From an uncultured Atopobiaceae bacterium (GTDB taxonomy: Bacteria; Actinomycetota; Coriobacteriia; Coriobacteriales; Atopobiaceae): a DNA stretch of 12,620 bases. The DNA lies in NCBI GenBank assembly GCA_947581665.1, contig CANPVI010000024.1, forward strand, positions 1 to 12,620. Direction: 5' to 3'. Each line of letters starts with the position of its first letter. The stretch's first letter is position 1. Made by a program: the position numbers and the translations under genes. This document shows, piece by piece, positions 1 to 5,272 of the stretch. A model generated the notes under the pieces. The model was not told where the DNA came from and did no database searches. It saw only the letters and a program-made list of their open reading frames with translations.

Positions 1-19
1 AAAGAACCGTCCCTAGTGT

Positions 20-95
20 CTCCTCCGCCGGCATACGAAAACGACCCGGCGAGGCCGGGTCGTTCATGTGTGCTGGCGGAGGAGGGGGGATTCGA
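20..95 (-). repeat. Direct repeat copy 1: tRNA-Ser 3' end plus terminator
   Basis: This 76-base block matches 259-334 at every position except 28 (C here, T at 267). Read on the minus strand it holds the last part of a tRNA-Ser (T-loop half, CTCCTCC acceptor strand, discriminator G, CCA) followed by a hairpin terminator. Copy 2 belongs to the intact tRNA-Ser(CGA); this copy has no intact tRNA attached, so it looks like a duplicated tRNA end. Duplicated tRNA 3' ends are the usual footprint of site-specific integration, but tandem duplication would give the same picture. Confidence 0.9.
37..64 (-). terminator. Duplicate terminator hairpin
   Basis: This is the left copy of the terminator found after tRNA-Ser(CGA). 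Arms AACGACCCGGC and GCCGGGTCGTT (11 bp) flank a 3-base loop. On the minus strand the hairpin ends in a T run (TTTTC). It would end any transcript made through the multi-hairpin element at 68-275. Confidence 0.7.
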
Positions 96-275
96 CGCGG
101 AAATGCTTCGCATTTCCGCTGAGCTCCGGGCCTTCGGCCCTTCGCTCCTTGACGAGCCACAAGGGCTCGTCAAGGTGCGCACAACCCATCACTTGAGTCA
201 GTGGTTGTGCGCTCTCAACAGTCCACTGGACTGTTGAGCCTCTCGGGTTCGAATCCCCCTCCTCCGTCGGCATAC
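68..275 (-). other. Five-hairpin structured element closed by tRNA-Ser-derived ends
   Basis: Bases 97-238 are almost entirely five consecutive perfect inverted repeats: 97-119 (10 bp, loop TTC), 128-140 (5 bp, loop TTC), 147-175 (12 bp), 177-212 (10 bp, 16-base loop) and 214-238 (11 bp, loop ACT). Linkers are 1 to 8 bases. The whole set is closed by a long stem of 68-95 against 249-275, with one bulged G and a few G-T pairs. On the minus strand the ends look like a tRNA: 5' GGAGGAG pairs with 3' CTCCTCC, followed by G and CCA, then a terminator. There is no anticodon arm, D arm or complete T arm, so it is not a normal tRNA. No credible coding frame crosses it. It could be a structured RNA, a miniature element inserted at a tRNA attachment site, or a palindrome-rich remnant. 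The structure is plain in the sequence; its function is unknown to me. Confidence 0.75.
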
Positions 276-334
276 GAAAACGACCCGGCGAGGCCGGGTC
301 GTTCATGTGTGCTGGCGGAGGAGGGGGGATTCGA
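259..334 (-). repeat. Direct repeat copy 2: 3' end of tRNA-Ser(CGA) plus terminator
   Basis: This is the partner of 20-95, at an offset of 239 bases and with 75 of 76 positions identical. The copy overlaps the intact tRNA-Ser(CGA) from its T loop to its CCA end, and continues through the terminator to CTCCTCCG. The match breaks at 335, inside the T arm, exactly where the tRNA sequence in copy 1 is replaced by the hairpin array. Confidence 0.9.
276..303 (-). terminator. Rho-independent terminator of the tRNA-Ser genes
   Basis: On the minus strand this lies directly downstream of the CCA end of tRNA-Ser(CGA). Arms AACGACCCGGC and GCCGGGTCGTT pair over 11 bp around a 3-base loop, and the transcript then runs into TTTTC. 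The first T residues overlap the stem base. Confidence 0.75.
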
Positions 335-403
335 ACCCCCGTGACGCGAAAGGCGCCAAACGGTTTTCGAGACCGCCGCATTCAACCGCTCTGCCACCCC
401 TCC
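313..403 (-). tRNA. tRNA-Ser, anticodon CGA
   Basis: Read on the minus strand from 403, the 5' acceptor strand GGAGGGG pairs with 3' CTCCTCC (one G-T pair). The anticodon loop is CTCGAAA on a 5-bp stem, giving anticodon CGA, which reads the serine codon UCG. A long variable arm typical of class II tRNAs is present, and the T loop is TTCGAAT on a GGGGG/CCCCC stem. Discriminator G is followed by an encoded CCA (313-315). It lies 46 bases downstream of tRNA-Ser(GGA) and is followed by a terminator, so the two are probably one transcript. Confidence 0.93.
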
Positions 404-414
404 GGGGGTAATGC

Positions 415-440
415 GCGGCGCCCCCAGCCGGGGACGCCGC
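415..440. other. Hairpin between the two tRNA-Ser genes
   Basis: GCGGCG (415-420) pairs with CGCCGC (435-440) and CCCC (422-425) with GGGG (430-433), around the loop AGCC with one C/A mismatch. There is no T run on either side, so it is more likely a processing structure between two co-transcribed tRNAs than a terminator. Confidence 0.45.
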
Positions 441-449
441 GTGATGAGC

Positions 450-540
450 TGGCGGAGAGTCAGGGATTTGAACCCTGGAGACGCTTGAGGCGCCTACACG
501 ATTTCCAGTCGTGCTCCTTCGACCACTCGGACAACTCTCC
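450..540 (-). tRNA. tRNA-Ser, anticodon GGA
   Basis: On the minus strand the gene starts at 540. Acceptor strands GGAGAGT and ACTCTCC pair fully, followed by discriminator G and an encoded CCA (450-452). The anticodon stem CACGA/TCGTG encloses the loop CTGGAAA, giving anticodon GGA for UCC and UCU. The long variable arm confirms a class II serine tRNA. The T arm contains GGGTTCAAATCCC. Confidence 0.95.
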
Positions 541-554
541 ATAAGCGCGGAACG

Positions 555-560
555 AGTATA
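555..560 (-). promoter_or_regulatory. Probable -10 box of the tRNA-Ser genes
   Basis: TATACT on the minus strand lies 14 bases upstream of the mature 5' end of tRNA-Ser(GGA), a suitable place for a sigma-70-type -10 element. No convincing -35 element is visible. The 71-base gap 541-611 separates the leftward tRNAs from the rightward gene at 612. Confidence 0.5.
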
Positions 561-611
561 CCCTACTCTCAGCGCAACGACCCCAAATCCACATCAAGCT
601 CGGGAGCGGGC

Positions 612-1595
612 ATGGAAGAGCTGCTGAAACACATCTTCACCACCATGGAGCCCACGAACACCGACCTCGTCATGCCGGCGTGGCTCGACATCGCGGCCAT
701 CCTCGTGGGCGCCGCGTTCGGCTCGCTTTCTGCGAAGGAGCACAAGCTCGACCTGCTCGGCTCGGTGGCGATGGGCATCATGTGCGGCCTCGGCGGCGGC
801 CTCATCCGCGACATGATCCTGCAGCGTGGTGGCGTCTATATGATCACCTCGCCGATCGCGATCCCGCTCTGCCTCATCGCCACGCTCATCGTGTTCTTCT
901 TCAGCGGGCTCGTGCTGAAGTTCGAGAAGCTCCTTCCGTGGGTGGATATCCTCTCGGTGGTGCTCTTCGCCGCGTCCGGCACGGAGAAGGCGGTGCTCTA
1001 CTCGCTCTCCATCTTCGCGAGCGTGATGCTCGGCACGATGACGGCGGTGGGCGGCGGCATGCTTCGCGACATGGTGCTCGGCGAGGTGCCGAAGATCTTC
1101 CGTCGCGGCAACTTCTACGCGCTCTGCGCGGTGGCCGGCTCGTTTGCCTACTACGTCTGCGTGCACGCGGGCATGGTGAAGGAAACGGCCTGCTTCATCT
1201 GCGTCGTCGTGGGCATGGGGCTCTGGTGGCTCTCGAAGAGGTACGACTGGCTCTCGCCGCAGGCCGTGGACCTCTCGCCCATCGTGGTGAAGCCGGTGAA
1301 GCGCATCGTGGCCGCCACCCCGGTGGTGCGCGACGTGGCACATGCGGTGGCGAGCGTGGGGCGTGGCATGGAAGCTGCGGGCTCGGACGTGGAGAAGGGC
1401 GCGGAGGACGTCGGACGCGGGGTCGCGCACGGGGCCGAGGACGTGGCACACGACACCGAGGACGCGGGCCAGGCGTTGGCGGACGTGGGGCACGCGGCAG
1501 CGGACGTGGGGCGTGGCGTGGCCAAGGGCATCACGGCGCACGATCCGGTTTCGAAGTCCCCCGACAAGGACGCGCCGGACGACGCTGCGCGCTAG
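612..1595 (+). CDS. TRIC/UPF0126 family membrane protein with repetitive tail
   Basis: The 327-residue protein has an N-terminal hydrophobic domain (residues about 23-210) with the family's internal duplication. Two copies of a glycine-arginine-aspartate signature are visible: GLGGGLIRD at 59-67 and VGGGMLRD at 146-153. This is typical of the TRIC/UPF0126 (YadS/YicG-like) family, which includes trimeric ion channels and proteins linked to glycine uptake; the substrate cannot be read from sequence. Usual family length is roughly 200-230 residues. The extra ~100 residues are a hydrophilic, Ala/Gly/Val/Asp/His-rich tail with repeated DVGRGV-like and EDVxH-like units, ending in a charged stretch. 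The start at 612 has GGGAG five bases upstream. It is divergent from the tRNA genes; the next gene follows after 36 bases and may be co-transcribed. Confidence 0.85.
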   Translation: MEELLKHIFTTMEPTNTDLVMPAWLDIAAILVGAAFGSLSAKEHKLDLLGSVAMGIMCGLGGGLIRDMILQRGGVYMITSPIAIPLCLIATLIVFFFSGLVLKFEKLLPWVDILSVVLFAASGTEKAVLYSLSIFASVMLGTMTAVGGGMLRDMVLGEVPKIFRRGNFYALCAVAGSFAYYVCVHAGMVKETACFICVVVGMGLWWLSKRYDWLSPQAVDLSPIVVKPVKRIVAATPVVRDVAHAVASVGRGMEAAGSDVEKGAEDVGRGVAHGAEDVAHDTEDAGQALADVGHAAADVGRGVAKGITAHDPVSKSPDKDAPDDAAR

Positions 1596-1631
1596 ATTGG
1601 TTCGGTACACCACGCGCGAAGGGGGAGCGCC

Positions 1632-2150
1632 ATGTCCGAGCACACCCACGATCATCTGAACAACCAAAACGTGAACGACGAGTGCTTCGTCTGCGGCACG
1701 GACAACGTGGCGGGGCTTCACGCGCAGTTCGTCGAAGATCACGAGAACCACGAGCTCATCGGCATCTTCGAGGGCCGCGACGAGCACCAGTCCTACCCCG
1801 GCAGGCTCCACGGCGGCATCGCCTCGGCCATCATCGACGAGACCGTGGGGCGCGCGTACCTGGTGGACCATCCGGGGCTCTGGGGCGTGACGGTGAAGCT
1901 CGAGACGCGCTACCACAAGCCGACCCCGCTCGGCGAGCCGCTCTATTGCCACGCCCACATCACGCGCGATTCGCGGCGCCTCTTCGAGGGTGAGGGCGCG
2001 ATCGAGACGGCCGACGGCACCGTGTGCGTGACGGGCAAGGCCACCTACTACATCGCGCCGGTGGAAAAGATCGTCTCCGAGATGGGCGGCGAGGGCGGCT
2101 ACGTGTGGGAGCCCGACCCGCGCGAGATCCCGGAGATCCCCGAGGCATAG
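1632..2150 (+). CDS. PaaI-like hotdog-fold thioesterase
   Basis: This is a 172-residue cytosolic protein of the PaaI/hotdog thioesterase group, which hydrolyses acyl-CoA or related thioesters; the natural substrate is unknown. Key signature: LHGGI at 59-63 followed by the acidic pair D69-E70, the usual active-site region of this fold. An N-terminal CFVCGxxN motif (from C18) followed by GL is common in this subgroup and may contribute to substrate-pocket structure. The extreme N-terminus is His-rich (HTHDH). The C-terminal ~25 residues are acidic and Pro-rich, beyond the core fold. Start chosen at ATG 1632 with GGGGGAG just upstream. A long hairpin follows, so this is probably the last gene of its transcript. 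Confidence 0.88.
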   Translation: MSEHTHDHLNNQNVNDECFVCGTDNVAGLHAQFVEDHENHELIGIFEGRDEHQSYPGRLHGGIASAIIDETVGRAYLVDHPGLWGVTVKLETRYHKPTPLGEPLYCHAHITRDSRRLFEGEGAIETADGTVCVTGKATYYIAPVEKIVSEMGGEGGYVWEPDPREIPEIPEA

Positions 2151-2168
2151 TTCCCCGTTCGTATGGGA

Positions 2169-2215
2169 GCAAAGCCGGGTTTTCGGTGCGAAGGCGCATC
2201 GAAAACCCGGCTTTG
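2169..2215 (+). terminator. Long hairpin after the thioesterase gene
   Basis: GCAAAGCCGGGTTTTCG (2169-2185) pairs perfectly with 2199-2215, and an inner GTGCG/CGCAT stem extends it to about 22 bp around the loop AAGG. It lacks a clear T run after the stem. It could act in both directions or be a member of a dispersed hairpin repeat family. Its position just after the stop codon favours a termination or mRNA-end role. The rest of the gap (2216-2336) shows nothing firm apart from the ribosome-binding site GAAAGGAA before 2337. Confidence 0.55.
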
Positions 2216-2336
2216 CCGCCTTAGCGGATGGCGAGGGGACGCGAAGATAGAGCGCGCCGCCCACGGGGGATAAACCTTCGCATGGAGACACCGCACGCTC
2301 GCGTCCATCGCGGGCCACCAAGCGAAAGGAACCACC

Positions 2337-2792
2337 ATGAGCATCGAGGAAAGCCCGCGTCATCTTGCCCACGAGGAGCGTCGTGAGGTGCGCCACGACG
2401 AGCGCGAGGCCCTTCGCGAGGAGCGCAAGGTCGCCCACGTGGAGCACGCGCAGGAGCGCGAGGCGGCCCACGCCGCCCGCAAGGGCGAGCGCGAGGATCG
2501 CCGCATCGAGCGCCACGACGAGCACGAGGTGCGCCGCGAGGAGCGCGAGCTCGCCCACGACGATCGCGTCGAGGCGCGCGAGCTGCATCGCGAGGGCCGT
2601 CGCGAGGAGCACATCGAGAACGTCATCGACCGCAAGGTGCGCGAGGCCGCCGAGGTGGAGGACTACGCGCGTCGCAAGGTCGCAAAGATCGAGGATGACG
2701 CCGCGCTCAAGGCCGCGCGCATCGAGGATCGCGCCGACGAGATCGCCGCGAAGCTCATAGACGACGCCTACGAGGAGGCCGACAAGCTCTAG
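2337..2792 (+). CDS. Arg/Glu/His-rich probable coiled-coil protein
   Basis: I do not recognise this 151-residue protein. By my count it has about 34 Glu, 27 Arg and 11 His, with no Cys, Trp, Phe or Thr and only one Pro near the start. Residues 1-90 alternate acidic and basic pairs with histidines; residues 91-151 become Ala-rich with regularly spaced Ile/Val/Leu, as in a long amphipathic helix. A continuous helix or coiled coil is the obvious prediction. There is no signal peptide or membrane segment. ATG 2337 follows GAAAGGAA at a good distance, and third positions are strongly G/C, supporting a real gene despite low complexity. It stands alone between a hairpin and the promoter-like site of the DUF4013 gene. 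A structural, nucleic-acid-associated or metal-binding role is possible but unproven. Confidence 0.7.
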   Translation: MSIEESPRHLAHEERREVRHDEREALREERKVAHVEHAQEREAAHAARKGEREDRRIERHDEHEVRREERELAHDDRVEARELHREGRREEHIENVIDRKVREAAEVEDYARRKVAKIEDDAALKAARIEDRADEIAAKLIDDAYEEADKL

Positions 2793-2832
2793 CCGCCGCC
2801 GAGGCGAGTGCGGCACGCAGGGGGCCGCGTCC

Positions 2833-2838
2833 TACAAT
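2833..2838 (+). promoter_or_regulatory. Possible -10 box upstream of the DUF4013 gene
   Basis: TACAAT lies 52 bases before the ATG at 2890 and fits a sigma-70-type -10 element. No matching -35 hexamer can be seen in the GC-rich sequence before it. Confidence 0.35.
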
Positions 2839-2889
2839 GGCGCCGATGCGGCCCGCGCGTTCCCGCTCGCTTGGCAGAAGGAGTGGCCC

Positions 2890-4692
2890 ATGATGGACAC
2901 CACGTTCTACGACGGCAGCTACCTCTCGCGCTCATGGCGCATGCTCACGCAGGATAAAGGCTGGTACAAGCCCATCCTCGTGCTTGCGCTCGTGACGTTC
3001 GTGCCGATCGTGGGGTTGCTGGGCACGCTCGGCTACTATCTCGGCTGGGCGCGCCTCACTGCGTGGGGGATCGATTCCGCCCCCAAGCAGCGCAAGGTGG
3101 ATGTGGGCGCCTGCATCGTGGGCGGCTGGAAGGGCTTCGTGGTGGAGCTCGTCTGGGGGATCGTGGGCGGCATCATCGCCGGCTTCGTCGTCGCGCTCAG
3201 CGGCGCGTGGCTCCTCTGGCTCGTGTGGTTCGGCATCGCGCTCTATTCGATCGTCCTCGACGTGGCGGTCGTGCGCTCGGCCATCTACCAGCACATCGGG
3301 CCGGGCTTCGGGCTCTCGCAGATCTTCGACATGTGCGGGCGCGACTTCGGCGGGATCATGAAGATCTTCCTGATCCTTCTTTTGCGCGTGGCGGTGACCT
3401 TCGCCTTCACGCTCGTGATCCTTCTCATCGTATCGCTCGCGCTCGCCGGACCCCTCGCGCAGGTGGGGACGCTCTACTACTACTCCGGCAACTCCGACTT
3501 CCTGCTCTCGAACGGCGTCTCGCTCGTGACGGGGATCATCAGCTGGCTGGGGCCGCTCGTGGTGGTGTGCGCCTACCTCGAGAGCCTCATCGGCGCCACG
3601 TTCGACCTTTTGATCTTCAACTCCGTGGCGCTCTGGATGCGCCAGTTCAACGTCCCCGCGTGGGGCGGCCCCGCAGACCCCGTGCCGCCGAGCATCCCCT
3701 CCACGCCCATGCCCATCCCCGGTGCGTGGGCCGGCCCCACCGGCCCCACCAATCCCACCACGTGGGCAAACCCGCCACAGGCCCATGGCTCTGATCCCTG
3801 GAAAGGAGCGAGTCCCATGAACACCCCGCAAACTCCCTCCACCCCTCCCGAGCGCAACGTCGCCCCAGCCCAAGGGCCCGCTGGCACCCCGCAGCCGGGT
3901 GAGGCGGCACCTTCCTCGCCGGAATACGTGGGCGAGCCCGTCGTGCCTCCCACCCCCGAGGACCTCTACGACGACGCCACGAAGTCCACGACCAAGTGGA
4001 CCGACGTCGTGAGCCCCACCCCCGATGCCACCTTCCACATGGCCTGGCCTGCGGACGGCGCCACCAAAGAGCCCGAGCGCACGGACGAGCACGGCGTGCG
4101 CCCGCCTTCGGCGCCCGAGCTCTACACCGAGGTCGCCGGTGGCGTGGCGCGCACCTGGCCCGACATCGACCTCCAAACCCAAGACGCGGTCTCGCAGCTG
4201 GACACGCCCGAGATGGCGGACGCGGTGAACGAGGACATCGACGACGCGGCGCGCGAGCTCGGTGTCGAGCCGCCCGCGCCCGAGGTGGCGGCGGTGCGTC
4301 CGCACGAGGCACCCGCGGTGGAGGTTCCGCAGACCCCCGTCACGCCGCCCGAGCCCAAGGATCTCTACGGCACGGCCACCGCGGCCACGACTCGCTGGAC
4401 CGAGGTCGTCACACCGCCCGAGCCCGGCACGGGCCATCTCGGCGCGCCGAAGATTGTGGAAAGCGTGAAGTTCCCAGACGACGTGGAATCGGAATCCGAG
4501 GCAGAGCCCGGCGAGCGGGAAATCTACGGTCAGGTGACCGCCGAGGTGGCGAAGACTTGGCCCGACATCGACCTTCGCTCCGAGGACGCCGTGGCCTCGA
4601 TCGATTCTCCCGAGGTCAAGGAGGCCGTGGACGAAGCCATCGCCGAGCAGGGGGGCGATGATGACGGCGAGCACGTCGACCATTTGATCTAG
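2890..4692 (+). CDS. DUF4013-type membrane protein with repetitive cytoplasmic tail
   Basis: The 600-residue protein has two parts. Residues 1-250 carry about five or six membrane helices (approximately 28-52, 82-104, 106-130, 157-187, 209-250), preceded by a short SWRMLTQDKGWYKP-type stretch; this resembles the DUF4013 family, whose function is not known. Residues 256-600 are hydrophilic: a Pro/Gly/Thr linker (256-350) and then two kinds of unit in the order A-B-A-B. A units (353-378 and 486-512) share PPxPxDLY and a TxWT(D/E)VV core. B units (408-454 and about 542-587) share LY/IY, TWPDIDL and DAV. Start: ATG 2890, with AAGGAG at 2878-2883. An in-frame ATG at 3817 (residue 310) has its own strong Shine-Dalgarno. 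A terminator follows the stop. Confidence 0.75.
   Translation: MMDTTFYDGSYLSRSWRMLTQDKGWYKPILVLALVTFVPIVGLLGTLGYYLGWARLTAWGIDSAPKQRKVDVGACIVGGWKGFVVELVWGIVGGIIAGFVVALSGAWLLWLVWFGIALYSIVLDVAVVRSAIYQHIGPGFGLSQIFDMCGRDFGGIMKIFLILLLRVAVTFAFTLVILLIVSLALAGPLAQVGTLYYYSGNSDFLLSNGVSLVTGIISWLGPLVVVCAYLESLIGATFDLLIFNSVALWMRQFNVPAWGGPADPVPPSIPSTPMPIPGAWAGPTGPTNPTTWANPPQAHGSDPWKGASPMNTPQTPSTPPERNVAPAQGPAGTPQPGEAAPSSPEYVGEPVVPPTPEDLYDDATKSTTKWTDVVSPTPDATFHMAWPADGATKEPERTDEHGVRPPSAPELYTEVAGGVARTWPDIDLQTQDAVSQLDTPEMADAVNEDIDDAARELGVEPPAPEVAAVRPHEAPAVEVPQTPVTPPEPKDLYGTATAATTRWTEVVTPPEPGTGHLGAPKIVESVKFPDDVESESEAEPGEREIYGQVTAEVAKTWPDIDLRSEDAVASIDSPEVKEAVDEAIAEQGGDDDGEHVDHLI
3800..3819 (+). promoter_or_regulatory. 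Internal ribosome-binding site and in-frame ATG
   Basis: GGAAAGGAG (3800-3808) lies eight bases before ATG 3817, which is in frame with the membrane protein as Met310. Initiation here would yield a separate soluble protein of 291 residues containing only the A-B-A-B repeats. The site could be chance, since the codons encode Trp-Lys-Gly-Ala, but spacing and strength match genuine starts in this window. Confidence 0.4.
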
Positions 4693-4698
4693 TTTTCC

Positions 4699-4732
4699 GC
4701 CCCGCGCGAGCCGTCGCGCGGGGCGCGTTTGT
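4699..4732 (+). terminator. Terminator after the DUF4013 gene
   Basis: GCCCCGCGCGA (4699-4709) pairs over 11 bp with TCGCGCGGGGC (4714-4724), with loop GCCG, and is followed by GCGTTTGTT. It starts seven bases after the stop codon. It separates the accessory block from the ribosomal-protein operon. Confidence 0.75.
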
Positions 4733-4853
4733 TGGACGGTGGCCAGTTCGGCGTGGGTCCCCGGCCAGCTCGACAGCTGATTCTTGCAAGGTGCGCCCCC
4801 TACGCTTCCATCAACCGGATTCCGCGTGATGGACGAAGGGGGCGCGTTCCTTG

Positions 4854-4862
4854 TGCTAGGAT
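4854..4862 (+). promoter_or_regulatory. Possible extended -10 promoter of the rpsF operon
   Basis: TGCTAGGAT matches an extended -10 element (TGnTAnnnT). It lies about 70 bases before the rpsF start, leaving a leader that contains a hairpin. No clear -35 is visible. Confidence 0.35.
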
Positions 4863-4880
4863 GGCCGTCTTGACCTTCTG

Positions 4881-4907
4881 CCTCGGGCACACCTTCATGT
4901 CCCGGGG
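4881..4907 (+). promoter_or_regulatory. Leader hairpin upstream of rpsF
   Basis: CCTCGGG (4881-4887) pairs with CCCGGGG (4901-4907), and AC/GT extends the stem after a bulged C, giving an 8-base loop. It lies immediately before the rpsF ribosome-binding site. Many bacteria autoregulate this operon through S6:S18 binding to an rpsF leader structure; whether this hairpin is that motif cannot be decided by eye. Confidence 0.35.
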
Positions 4908-4934
4908 CCATTAAGCCCAGAGGAGGTGAACGTT

Positions 4935-5222
4935 GTGAAGGCTTATGAACTGCTGTTCATACTCGATCCCACCCTCACAGACGAGAATCGCGCGGCCACC
5001 ATGGCGCGCATCGACGCCGCCATCACCGGTGTGGGCGGCAAGGTGGAGGACGTGGACGAGTGGGGCCGGCGTAAGCTCGCCTATGAGATCGACCATCTCC
5101 AGGAAGGCGACTACACCCTCATCAAGTTCCAAGCGGATCCGGACCAGATTGCAGAGCTCGAGCGCATCCTGCGCATCACGGATGCGGTCAAGCGGTCCAT
5201 GATCACCCGACAGGCCGCCTAG
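4935..5222 (+). CDS. rpsF: 30S ribosomal protein S6
   Basis: The 95-residue protein matches S6 from the N-terminal KAYELLFILDP strand through EWGRRKLAYEI and the GDYTLIKF strand. S6 pairs with S18 on the platform of the 30S subunit. Start chosen at GTG 4935: AGGAGG at 4921-4926 lies eight bases upstream, whereas the alternative GTG at 4926 overlaps that Shine-Dalgarno itself. It is the first gene of the rpsF-ssb-rpsR-rplI operon, 50 bases before ssb. The leader hairpin at 4881-4907 may mediate feedback control. Confidence 0.97.
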   Translation: MKAYELLFILDPTLTDENRAATMARIDAAITGVGGKVEDVDEWGRRKLAYEIDHLQEGDYTLIKFQADPDQIAELERILRITDAVKRSMITRQAA

Positions 5223-5236
5223 CCGGGTGCTTGTAC

Positions 5237-5255
5237 GCGAGGCCGAATGCCTCGC
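5237..5255 (+). other. Small hairpin between rpsF and ssb
   Basis: GCGAGGC and GCCTCGC form a perfect 7-bp stem with loop CGAAT, ending 17 bases before the ssb start. There is no T run. It could influence ssb translation or mRNA stability. Confidence 0.4.
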
Positions 5256-5272
5256 AAGAGAGAGGTGTACGC

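Noticed and set aside
78..268. tmRNA (ssrA) reading of the multi-hairpin element
   Set aside because: Both ends pair like an acceptor stem and GGATTCGAC resembles a tmRNA 5' region, but length is about half of normal, there is no tag reading frame, and the similarity comes from the duplicated tRNA-Ser T arm.
20..334. CRISPR array
   Set aside because: There are only two repeat copies, of 76 bp, derived from a tRNA gene and terminator, with one structured interval; no cas genes are present.
64..397. Short proteins predicted across the tRNA region
   Set aside because: These frames run through tRNA genes and hairpins, lack ribosome-binding sites and show no conserved content.
594..2816. Very long minus-strand open frame of 740 codons
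   Set aside because: It runs antisense to three genes with clear family or start-site support, and its product is a His/Arg/Val/Leu-rich low-complexity chain. GC-rich third positions of the sense genes keep the opposite strand free of stops.
2932..4911. Long minus-strand open frame opposite the DUF4013 gene
   Set aside because: Same cause: a mirror of high-GC codon use, low-complexity composition, no domain recognised.
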